From the NCBI RefSeq assembly GCF_000143415.4, contig NW_003314267.1:1309309-1373308 (forward strand): DNA of 64,000 nt. The letters run 5' to 3'. Below the pieces are notes generated by a model that did not search any database, had not been told where the DNA came from, and saw only the letters and a list, made by a program, of their open reading frames with translations. The DNA comes from Selaginella moellendorffii. Its lineage: Eukaryota > Streptophyta > Lycopodiopsida > Selaginellales > Selaginellaceae. Positions 30,011 to 40,305 of the stretch are shown in pieces. The first letter of the stretch is position 1; each line of letters starts with the position of its first letter. The position numbers and the translations under genes are program-made.

Positions 30011-33000
30011 AAATGCTTGTCAAATATTGATCCCAAGACCTAGTATTGGCAATTCGTGACAAAGGCGAAGGTAAACTCAACTCTGTTGATAATATTAGAT
30101 CATGACCATATAAGAGTTTATATAGTGAAGTACTAACAAAACTCTCCTGTGATATACACATATCAAAGAGAGGGCAAATATCCATCCCAATCCGAATGTT
30201 AAAACGTTCATGTACTTTGCAATCATTCCTTTGAAGGTCCAAATGAGTTATTCTACCAAACCATCTGATTATGGATAATAAACACTTATAAAAGTGTGGA
30301 GTATCCTCAATTGAAATGTCAAAAAATGAAATGCCTTAGCAAAAATTGTAAAACCATTATCTAAAAGAATTCACTTTGGACAAAATGCTGGAACACGACT
30401 TGATTGAAGAGGAAGTATTTAATAGCAGTTGAAGATGCACTAGCAAGAGCACTAACTTCCACCCAGAAAGTTAAGTAGTCAGAAGCAATAATGACATATT
30501 CATTTCCAGTAGTTAATTGTGGAAAAGGCCTTATCAAATCAAATGCCACTAACTCAAACAAACAAAAAATTGAAATTAACTCTAACCATTTTCTGTAACA
30601 CGAGGGGAGTATTATGAGTTTGGTGCCAAATGCAGCTATGCACATACTTGATAACATCACATAACATCTCCAACCAATAGAAAGACCTGTGCAACTTCTC
30701 GGTTATACAACAATGTTTCATATGCCTGTTTAAAATAGGAGAATTATGGTAGGTATGGAGAAAGCATGGAATAACCATCAATTATAAATGATCATTAGGA
30801 TCCATCCTCATAAAATAAAGAAAACCATTCTCAAGGAGATACTAAGAAAGTAAATGTTGAAATGGCAAGTCATCAATAAGTGATGTAAGATTCTCAAACT
30901 TATTATAAAGCTTTCATATCCACAACTCAATGTTTTGAGCCTCATGAATTTCGTTAAGAGAAAGTATATCTTACTTTGCATCTTGTGGATATTGAATATC
31001 AAATACAACAACTATAAAAAGAGAGTGAAGAAGGAAAAGGAGCTTGAGATAGGGCATTAACATCAGCCATAGAAATTCTCAAATGATGAATAACATCAAA
31101 ATTATATATTTAAAGCTTCAAAGCCCACTAAGTAGTATGACTAACCAAGTTTTTCTGCTTCAATAATGAAGTAACTACAGTATAATCACCTTTTAGTAAT
31201 GTCTAAAGACCATATAGATATGTATAAAGTTTTTCAAAACTCTAAACTATTGTTAAACACTCTTTCTCTATCATGGAGTAGTTCACTTCCACTGGTTGTA
31301 ATGTACAGTTAATATATATAATGGGATAGCGCTAACTAGACACACTTGGGCTCTCTTGCATCAACACACTTCCAAGATTGATATCAGAAGCATCCGCATG
31401 CAAAATGAAAGATCGAGTGTGTTCAAGATACACCAAAACTAAACAAGTCGTCAATAACTTTTTGAGATCCATAAACACCTGCTCATAGTCTATAGACTAG
31501 ATAAAAGATGATGTTGACGACTTCAACAATGCTTACAATGGTGTAATGTAATTAAAAAGATGATCAACAAAACAACCGAGATATTGCACCTTACTTAAGA
31601 AGCACTACACATGATTCATACACTTTGGAGTAAAGAACTTTAGAACAGCTATAAGTTTGTTAGGATCAACTTGCAAACCCTCACGAGAAATATGATACCT
31701 AAGATAAGTCATATCTTTGGACCCAAATACGCACTTTGACCGCTTTAGCTTTAAACCAATTTCGCGTAGTCAATCCAACACCTTATGAATATCATAGATG
31801 TATTCCTCCTACATCCCCTTTGAGTGGATCAAGACATCATTGATGAAGTTAGTAGTAACCTTTGGTATATCGTAAAGAACCTCGTCCATCATTTGCTGGA
31901 AAGTTGCTGGAGCATTGTTCAAACCAATTGACATCACCAAAAACTGTTATAAACCAAAAAATGTATGAAAAACAATCTTAGGAATATTATCTTTAACCAT
32001 TGGTACTTGCTAGTACCCAAAAGTAAGATCTAATTTGGTGAATCAATGACTTCTCCCTAGACGATCTAAGAGATTAGTAGTGTGAGGAAGAGGGTATATA
32101 TTCAAAATCGTCACTTCATATAACAAATAATAATTAATGTAGAAAAGAATACTCCTATCAAACTTTGTTACAAAATGAGGTTCATACACCCAAGGACTTT
32201 GGGACTTTTGAATAACTACATTTCCAACATTTCCTTGATGTTTATATGTAAAATCTTGATCTCTTTAGGTGACTAATGACAAATAAGAACCTTGATTGGA
32301 TGAGCATCCCTTATTAGAATAGGATGATGTATTGAAATCTTGGCCCTAGATGGCAAGTTAAATTCAAAGAGATTGACATACTACTTTATAAGTTGGTCAA
32401 CTAATACAACATAAAAACCATCAGAGAGATCAGAAAAAGAAAGAGAGGAACAAGACAAAAACTTAAAAGGAAGTAATGGGGAGACAAAAATGATGGAAGC
32501 AAAAGTAAAAGCAAAGGGACAAAGAGGTATAAAATTGAGAGGAATAGAAAAAATATAAAAAAGTATGAGACAAGGGGGAAAAACCTCAAAGTCATATTTG
32601 GCATGATTGTGTCGCAACTAATCTATACTAAAGATGAGGTCAAAATTTTGACTCAACATCATTTGCAATGATTGCAACTCAAACTCAAGATTGCTTACAT
32701 ACACAATGAAGTTCACCTCATTTTGTGCATATGCATGTGTATGGTTGTTGCTATAAAGAATGAAAAGTGGCTCAACCACACAACACAAATATAGACAGCA
32801 ACATGTGACAATAGACTGAGTAATAAAAGATAAATTTGAGCATGTATCAACCAATACAAAGAGAATAATAAGAGACCTCTTATTATAAAAATAAATTTGG
32901 AAAGTAAACACTGGATGAACCAGTGTCAAGTGAACCCCTTGATGATACTCTTGGAAGAAAGATGGAGGGACCATTGACTTATTCGCACAAGGTCTTTTTG
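30011..33000 (-). mobile_element. Older Ty3/gypsy element, heavily decayed (right part)
   Basis: Minus-strand remnants in retroviral order, right to left: protease-like ILVDTCSNLSFI (about 32870-32800), RT (about 32250-31650, with a GLNNAPATFQQMMDEVLYD-like stretch and a changed catalytic loop), RNase H region (31500-31000), integrase zinc region (HMKHCCITEKLHRSFYWLEM, 30781-30554), integrase core (VAFDLIRPFPQLTTGNEYVI, 30660-30361), and LYKLLYGHDLILSTELSLPS near 30100. It is cut at 30010 by the younger element and resumes left of 24553. No LTR pair was assigned with confidence. Confidence 0.72.
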
Positions 33001-33079
33001 CTACTTATGTGACTCTTCATTTTCTGGAAGCATCTCAGTGTCTAGACCTTCTACTACAGCAACACCAATAGGACATTGT

Positions 33080-33360
33080 TGAGGCCAAGGTCAAGTATTT
33101 TAAAACTTTTAACTGATTAAAAAAAAAGGTGCACTTTTATTTATGGGCTCTTTTCCTCTATCTTTGAATCCAATGAACTATTTCTTAAGTTATTCTTTTT
33201 GGTTGTTTATAATCTACCATACTTTTCTATAAATTCATGCCCTTGTGAATGGAAGTTGAAAGCCACAACTCTCTTGATACCTTACCATTTGAATCGAGCC
33301 CAATTGGAGCAAACTAAACCTTCCAAATGTATAGTAGGGATAATGGGTAAGCCAGGGATG
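33080..33360. repeat. Dispersed repeat, copy 1
   Basis: Similar to 36110-36430: GTGCACTTTTATTTATGGGC, TTTGAA, TTCTT(A/G)AGTTATT, TTCATGCCCTTGTGAA and AGCCACAACTCTCTTGA are shared in order. Two shorter copies are at 36504-36600 and 36660-36800. It is probably LTR-derived sequence of a third element. Confidence 0.65.
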
Positions 33361-35119
33361 GCTAACCTACCTGAGACATAGTATAATTTTTGCTTACATG
33401 TCCTTGTTTTGCATTAAGCTTGGATCTAAGTGCAAGGTCTATACCATACTAACTATTGGAGTACCCATATCCTTGCATTAAGCCACTAATATGCTAAATA
33501 GTGCTAAATTCTGCTTAACTTCATTTTGCGTGCTAGTCCTAGATGCTCTAGGACTATTCCTATGTTGCTCCATGCTTCTACTCCTTCGTTCCTTGGGCTA
33601 TACACTTGAGAATCATTCCATACTCTACTTCCTTCGCTCTTTAACTCTATGCTTAGGAGTTTGGCTCCATCCATATTGAGAGGGGAGCCTTTCAACAGTG
33701 GGGAAAACACTCTCTTATGCTCTGAAATTTTGCTCAAAACATCCTCTTATGTGAACTCCTTGCCCTAGAAAATGTGGAATATTTTAATAGTGGAATATTC
33801 TAGGGAATCTCACTCAACTCTAAGTCATCTCTTAATAAGCGACAATGAGGGAATGTGCTAGCTCCATCATGCGTGAGAACCCACAGCTAAAGTGCTAGTG
33901 AAGACTCCAAGGTGATGCCCTGTGTCAACAACTGCTAGAAGAGAAGAGACCAAAGAAAATAAAGAAAAAAGAAAAATAAGAAAGAGAATGTGGAGTTCTA
34001 GAGTCAAAGGGAAACCACATAGGAAAACTTAACAAAAGAACTGACACTAGAACAAGAGGATAACAAGAGGAAAAAAGAAAGTGAAAATGAAACAAAGAAA
34101 AGAGAATAAAAAAATAAAAAAAAGGAAAAATAAAAAAGAGAAAATGGAAATATGAAATGAAGTAGGAGAACTATTTACTTGGACTCCAACTTAAAGCCTT
34201 CTCACCTCTGAAAAGTGCCTTAAACATAGCCCAACTATTCTCAAAGTTCTAAAGGAATGAAATGATGGAAGTGAATATATTGCTTAGGGGTGGTAATTGT
34301 GAGAATGATGGAAGACAACAGCCTTATAGATGAATGGTGGAAGATAGTGGTGGCCAATTATAATAGAATGATAGTGGAGGGGATCTAGCAGCTTATAAAT
34401 ATGGTTAAAGTAGTTTACAACATGTGTGTTAATCGTAGGAGAAGAAAAGTCTTGCAGTCTATGTTGGCATCTATTGGGATCATTGTGTCTTGTTGCTGTA
34501 GGAATGTGGGATTGGGTAAAATATATGCCCATAATAATGATTGGTCTCTTGTGCATATCAAGTCTAACTGACTCTTAGAAATCAATTGCTAAGTGTCTTG
34601 GATTTGCCCATACTCATTGCATCAAGATAGTCCATATCATATCTTGAGTTTGGCACCTCAAATTTCACTGCTTCTTGGTGTGTCTATTGCATATGATGAT
34701 GATAAATAGGGTGATATAATAGGATCTCTAAGACTATGTGTGCATGGTAAGAAAAGTGAAGACATGTGAACCAGGCAACTATAATGAATGGTAAACAATG
34801 GTGTAGTGAGTAACAGAATGAATGGATGGTGGTTATAAATGGTAGAAAATAGTGATGATGATAGATAGAGTGAAACCATATAGAGAAAACCTAGGAACCG
34901 TGAGTAGCATGTTGTGAAATGGATGAGCTCCAAGACGAGAGGAGTTCATACTGCCTCAAGTTGAAAGTCTAGGTTAGTGCTTGATTTGTCTTGAGAATCA
35001 CATCTTGGACATGATAAAGAAGAAATCAAAGTGGAAGAAAAGAAAAAAGAAGAAAAAAAGAGTGAAATGAGCTCATTTCTGAAAGATCTTAAGGTGGCAG
35101 TGGTTGTGAGTGTGTGGCA
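33361..35119. other. AT-rich interval without recognisable gene
   Basis: About 1.75 kb of repeat-derived sequence. A purine-rich run (34040-34160, A/G-rich) and many ATGG/AGTGG-type short motifs near 34290-34900 give long low-complexity minus-strand ORFs with no family similarity. I see no gene here. Confidence 0.5.
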
Positions 35120-36050
35120 ACTTTTGCCTTGCTTCATCTGTGAGGACGTAAGCACCACCCCCTATGTGCTTCTTGATAAAGAAGGGACCAAGCCATTTAG
35201 AGGAGAACTTTGTAGGTGGCACCAAATCCTGGAGCATCACAAGTTGTCTTGCTGGAAAGGGCTTGCCTCACTAGAACTGGTCCTACTGGCCCTTATACTT
35301 GCACTTTATAGCTTAAAGGTGCTTTACCACTACACATTACTGCTCATGAAGCTGGAGAAGATCCCATACTCAAGCTTGTAGTTGCTCCTCCTCAGTAAGC
35401 TAAAACTTTACTACATATCACAAGGCAAACTGAAGAGAAGGGACTTGGAGCTTGATTGGAAAAACAGCCTCAACTCCATAAACCAAAGAAAATGGTGTGG
35501 CAGCAACAACAGTCTTGAACAATATGCTTATAGATGAAGCGAGCTGTGGAAGACTGATTAGCATGCCATAAAGGGATTGCCACCACCCATTTCATAAAGT
35601 AGTTTCTAGACATGAGAAGATAGTGATGATCCTGTGAGTTGGCAGGTGAAATCAATCCTAAAAAATCCAAGCCCCACTTGAAGAATGGTCCTAAGGATGT
35701 GACAACCTAGAATTGGAAGTGTGGAATATGACTCAAATGATTGAACTTCTGGCACAAGAGGCAAGTCTCTGTGAAGGTTGTTGTGTCGTGATGAAGTGTT
35801 GGCCAATAATACCCATAATGAAGCAAGAGTTGAGTAATAATTTTCCCTAAAAAGGGGCAAGCACAGGTGTGGAAGGCTCAAAGAAGAGGACTCCATCTTT
35901 GGTCCACAAATAAAGTGCTCCACCAAAAAGGCTTGTTGATGCTCTATGGATGAATCCAGAGGATATATCTCACTATTCAAATACTCAACAATATCCTTGA
36001 GAGCTGCTGGAACTATGAAAAACTCTATGTTGGTTGAAACCATGAGCTGG
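35120..36050 (-). mobile_element. Third Ty3/gypsy integrase remnant
   Basis: On the minus strand, integrase core pieces read MDFLGLISPANSQDHHYLL, YFMKWVVAIPL and ARFIYKHIVQ (35670-35470), followed leftward by PFSLVYGVEAVFPIKLQ and, with several stops, KWLGPFFIKKHIGG. The YGVEAVFPI form is typical of the Athila/Tat branch rather than the chromoviruses, so this is a separate element. RT and LTRs were not identified with confidence. Confidence 0.68.
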
Positions 36051-36109
36051 CTAGGATTGTATACACATTATTGTTGCCTCATGAAAGTGTAAGTTGCTAA
36101 GTTTAGACT

Positions 36110-36430
36110 TCCCAAAAAATCACCTAACTCAGTACTATTCAAACTTAAAGACACTTAACCTTAACTATTCTAATATCCTTAACCTATTGGAAAAGGGGGT
36201 GCATTCTTATTTATGAGCCATTTCTTTTAATATTTGAACCTTTATAAATCATTTCTTGAGTTATTATCTTTGGTTGCTATAATCCATTATGCTTCCTTGC
36301 AAGTTCATGCCCTTGTGAACAGAAGCTAAGAGCCACAACTCTCTTGAGAGCCTCACTCTCTTGACACCCTACCCCTTGGGTTAAGCCCAGCTGGAGTAAA
36401 TTGGACTTATTGGATGTTATTCAACATGTG
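36110..36430. repeat. Dispersed repeat, copy 2
   Basis: The longest copy of the family described at 33080. It includes the left part ACTCAGTACTATTCAAAC and GGAAAAGGGGGTGCA that recurs at 36640-36720. Confidence 0.65.
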
Positions 36431-36503
36431 GTATGATTCCTCTAACTAACAACAAAGTTGAACCCAAGACCTATCTAATACTAAATGTAAGCTCTTGAGT
36501 TTG

Positions 36504-36800
36504 GTACATTCTTATTCATGGGCCTTTTTCTTTTATATTTAAACCTTTATAAATCGTTTCTTGAGTCATTCCCTTTGGTTATTTATAGAAATTCACTAGA
36601 ATATAAACTTTTAAATTTAAACTTCCTAAGAGGTTACCCAACTCAGTACTATTCAAACCCAAGGACATTTATCCCCAATTATCTCAAGACTCTTAACCGA
36701 TTGGAAAAGGGGGTGCACTTTTACTCATGAGCCCTTTCCTTCTATATTTGAACTCCATAGATTGTCTTTTAAGTCGTTCTCATTGGTTGCTTACATAGAA
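36504..36800. repeat. Dispersed repeat, copies 3 and 4 (partial, tandem)
   Basis: 36504-36600 (CATGGGCCTTTTTCTTTTAT, TTTATAAATCGTTTCTTGAG) and 36640-36800 (CAGTACTATTCAAACCCAAG, GGGGGTGCACTTTTACTCAT) are successive partial copies of the same repeat. Confidence 0.6.
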
Positions 36801-37496
36801 CTCCTAAATCATAAATGTCCACTATAAAGTACATGGAATTTGCAAATTTCTCTATAATAGAATGGTTAGAACATTCATAGACGTATAAAAATGGATATAG
36901 GCTCCCAAAAGCAAGTGGTGGAAATGCTAAAATGTGTACACCACCATAAAGGCTTCTTTCTCTACAAGTGTGTATTGTTGCTCAATGGTGGAGAAAGAGT
37001 GGGAGGAGTTAAGGAAAAGGAATGGGGTCATTCATGACAATAATATGATATATATGATCAATAAAGAGGAGAGGTTATGGAAGATGAAAACTTTAAGTTT
37101 GAGTGCAACACTTTTCAATCATGACTTAAGTACTTAGGATGAAAGAAGATGAAGAAGTGTTTATGAAAAATCCAAAATAGCATTTTTAGTTATTCTTTAC
37201 CTAGAAAAGAATAATTGTGATAAAATTGAATAATGAGTCTTATAAATATATACTACAAACCTTTAACTTTTTCTATACAAACTAAGTATATTTTTAAAAC
37301 TATTCTTATTAAAAAATAGAATTTTTATTATTTAGGCTTAAAGTTTTGAAAAATAGATAATATTTAATTAAAAAAATCCAAAAGTCTATTCTTATGAACT
37401 TAGGTATGACTACACTTTTTTTCTAATTATGGAGGATATTTTATAATATTTATTTAAATTTTTTTATTATTATTGATTTTTTCATTCTTCCATTAA
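36801..37496. other. AT-rich upstream region of lectin ORF
   Basis: About 700 bp of very AT-rich sequence. A minor ORF at 36934-37137 has no family similarity. Several TATA-like stretches (for example around 37440-37460) precede the ORF at 37497, but none can be singled out. Confidence 0.4.
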
Positions 37497-38462
37497 ATGA
37501 AAAAAATATCATCTTTAATAGTTACTACATTAATAAAATTTTACCTATTATATTTTATAGTTAAAAATATGAATGGAAAAGTATTGATTCTTTTTATTTC
37601 TATGCAATTCACAAGTTGTTTATTACGTAATCCTAAATTTAATATTGATTGGGGTACAAATAATACTTTAACTGCAAAAGAAGTTACAATGTTAATAATT
37701 AATTATAACTCAATGTTTTCTAGAATAAGAACAAGAGAAAGTGACTTTTATCCAAGAAATTATATATATAGAGAACCATTTGATCTTATATTTGGAGTTG
37801 CTATTTTACAAATTCAATTTTTAGATAATAATTTACAAAATTGTTTCCCACAAAATACAGGTAATAATATCAAGGGTAAGTCAATGAGAATGGGATTTCG
37901 TCGTATATTAGATAATGTTACAAATGATTTACATAATGCTCGTTCTAATAGATGTAAGGTTGTTGGTGAAAAGTATCAAATTGAGTATTCATACTTTCGC
38001 TATCGCAATAAGGAATTATTATATGAATTGGATGTTACTTCTATGCTGAATCTATATAGAGCTTGTGATAATAGTTTAACCACTTTAAGTGCTGGACTTA
38101 CAAATAATAAGCTTTATACAAATGAATTTATAAGGTCACCAAATGGAAAAAATATATTAATTCTAGAATTAAATTGTAAAATTTCTCTATATTCTCAAAA
38201 AACTTTAATTTGGAGATCAAAAGGTAATAATAATTATTATGGGGCATGTATATTTATAATACAAATTGATGGCAATGCTGTTATATACACTGAAACAAAA
38301 GTTATAGTATGGTCTATTAACATATATTGTCTCAATACACCATATTGTTTCTTATTTACTTTTCTTTCTTTACAAGATAATTGTAATTTAGTTTTATATC
38401 AGATAAATAAAAATGGTGAAAATGAACCTTTATGGGCAACTAATACTAAATGCTTTATTTGA
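37497..38462 (+). CDS. GNA/bulb-type (B-lectin) domain protein with unknown N-terminal domain
   Basis: A 321-residue single ORF inside the AT-rich block. Residues about 205-318 form a bulb-type mannose-binding lectin fold: FIRSPNGKNILILE opens the domain, then three strand repeats, a degenerate site (LELNCKISLY), QIDGNAVIY (256-264, matching QxDxNxVxY exactly) and QDNCNLVLY (293-301, Asp replaced by Asn), plus VWSINIY and LWATNT. One binding site looks intact. The N-terminal 200 residues (hydrophobic stretch at 6-43, then DFYPRNYIYREPFDLIFGV, MGFRRILDNVTNDL, YFRYRNKELLYELDV) match no domain I know. Met25 would give a better signal peptide (MNGKVLILFISMQF). Codon use is strongly AT-biased, unlike the other genes in the window. 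It has no visible introns. It may be a real orphan gene, a horizontal acquisition or element cargo. Confidence 0.65.
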   Translation: MKKISSLIVTTLIKFYLLYFIVKNMNGKVLILFISMQFTSCLLRNPKFNIDWGTNNTLTAKEVTMLIINYNSMFSRIRTRESDFYPRNYIYREPFDLIFGVAILQIQFLDNNLQNCFPQNTGNNIKGKSMRMGFRRILDNVTNDLHNARSNRCKVVGEKYQIEYSYFRYRNKELLYELDVTSMLNLYRACDNSLTTLSAGLTNNKLYTNEFIRSPNGKNILILELNCKISLYSQKTLIWRSKGNNNYYGACIFIIQIDGNAVIYTETKVIVWSINIYCLNTPYCFLFTFLSLQDNCNLVLYQINKNGENEPLWATNTKCFI

Positions 38463-38472
38463 ATAAAGAAAT

Positions 38473-38499
38473 TACCCTGTTTGTGGTAGTGACAGGGTA
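38473..38499 (+). other. Perfect 8-bp hairpin just after the lectin stop
   Basis: TACCCTGT (38473-38480) and ACAGGGTA (38492-38499) are perfectly complementary with an 11-nt loop, beginning ten bases after the lectin stop codon. It could be a 3' UTR stem-loop. No T-run follows, so it is not a bacterial-style terminator. Confidence 0.5.
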
Positions 38500-40161
38500 T
38501 CAAGCTAAAAAATAGTATTGCCACCAAGTGAGAGGGGGTTGTTATTTTAGATTTTGAATTTATATTTTGAATTATATTATAAATATAATATAAGTACTAA
38601 ATAATTTTCTATACTTTATGTATTTATTACTATAAATACAGAATTGTTTTAAGCTATATTAAATTGTGCTTAGAAAGTTAAGCCTACCAAAACTATTATG
38701 TTAATTTTTTCCTATTAATGATTTTGGTTTGCTTGAACAAAACCCAAAAGTCGTGGATATTCTTAGAAAAGTTTTAGTGCCAAAATGCAACAATAAACTG
38801 AGGCTAAGTGTATTTTAGAACATCACGATTTCAATTCTCTCAATCTGAGTAAGTCAAAGTATTTTATCTCTATATGCATGTGATTCTGAGAATTTTAATG
38901 TAGAATTCCAATCTGTTTTATAAAATAAATCAGAACATTTTAAATGCCACTATGGCACATACTCTTTATATTTGACATCACTTGCTTTATAAATTTAAAG
39001 ATGCTAAAGTATGGGAGGAGGGCCATGGTAAGGAGTTCTTAATCTCCTAAGATTTCAATGGTAGGTAAACAATTATACTAGGGTTAAGGATGACCAAGGA
39101 GCTCTAGCACCTCAAGTTGCAAAATTTATAGTTGTTGTAGATTGCTATATAATCTTATCATCTTGACACTCCCATAGAATTATCAACTTAAAAATTTAAT
39201 TTCTAACAACCATAGAAATAATAATAATCTGTTGCACCACTTGGTTTTCTTAATAATAGTATTATTCTTATTTATTAATCTAATTGATCAAATGAAAGTT
39301 TATAAGTATAATAAACATGTTTATAATTTATAAAAATAAGATTAATTTTATTGAATATCAACCATTAGATGGTATAATAAATTATAATATACTAAAAGGT
39401 TTTTTAAACTTTAGAAATGTCTATAAATTATAAATACTTGATTATTCTAAATGAATAGCAACCATTTGATGGTAGAATATCCTAGAATATCCAAGGATGT
39501 TCTAGGTATATCCACTACCAGTTTACTTAAGACCATTGTTAAAATCATAATGAACCAGCTATAAATGCTTGAACCAATAATATATAATAAAATTTTAAAG
39601 GCTACTATTCTACTGCAAAATAAATTAATAACTCTTCTAGAAACATAATATTTATCCTTGTCCACTTTAGTTGTCTTCTATATATAATAAATTGAACTTC
39701 TTCCATATGTATTTTAAATCCATAATTCCATTTGGACTTGTTTTGCTCTTTTATTTTCCAGTCTGTTAAAGTAAACATTCTATTCAGAGTCATTATATTT
39801 ATCCTCACTTTGTATTCATATTATTTATCCTCATTCCAATACCCTCTTATTGCTCATCCTCACTTCATTATACGGGAGGGAGACTCCCCTCCATCTCCTC
39901 CACTCCCTCCTCCAATGAAAATAAAAGTTTGAAGTGTCAAAAGAAAGCCAAAATTAAAGAAACAAGGTGGAAGAAAAAAAACAAGCGATTTAGGGTTTAT
40001 TTAAACCTAAACCCTAAAGTTAACCCTTGGGATTTTCAGAAAATAAAAGCATTATTGATATCAGGTATGCAATTTATAAAATTAAGCAACTTTGCATGCT
40101 TAGAAGTTAGTCTATAATAAAGAGTTACTCTCAACCTTTGAGCCACCTTGTCTGTGGAGGG
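38500..40161. other. AT-rich interval, no gene seen
   Basis: About 1.65 kb. It contains two related stretches with CAACCATT(A/T)GATGGTA near 39360 and 39460 (short palindrome ACCATTTGATGGT) and a telobox-like AAACCCTAAA near 40010. No coding signal is seen. Confidence 0.4.
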
Positions 40162-40290
40162 TGATATGAAATTCCTCTTGGAGCACATTTAAGAAGAAGC
40201 CCCACATTCTCGTGAATGCTGCCAGTTCCTCTATTGAGGAGTTAGAAAGTGCTTGCAAATGCTGAACGATATAATGGCCAAGTGGGTCGC
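40162..40290 (+). pseudogene. SDR pseudogene fragment
   Basis: 40162-40225 matches the SDR gene at 18417-18487: GAT(A/G)TGAAATTCCTCTT, then after a small deletion AAGAAGAAGCCCCACAT, CTCGT and AACGCTGCC/AATGCTGCC. Near 40272 AATGGCCAAGTGG matches the 3' end of the SDR (18927). A stop (ATTTAA) and deletions make it non-functional. It ends next to the inverted-repeat element and, beyond it, the MHX gene. Confidence 0.82.
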
Positions 40291-40305
40291 TAATTAGTAA
40301 AGTAA

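Noticed and set aside
34284-34933. Minus-strand ORFs with His/Tyr/Ser-rich translations
   Set aside because: Low-complexity repeats (GTGG, ATGATGG) create open frames; no domain is seen.
24000-37000. CRISPR-like or phage-like arrays
   Set aside because: Repeats here are LTRs and retroelement remnants of variable spacing; no regular repeat-spacer structure exists.
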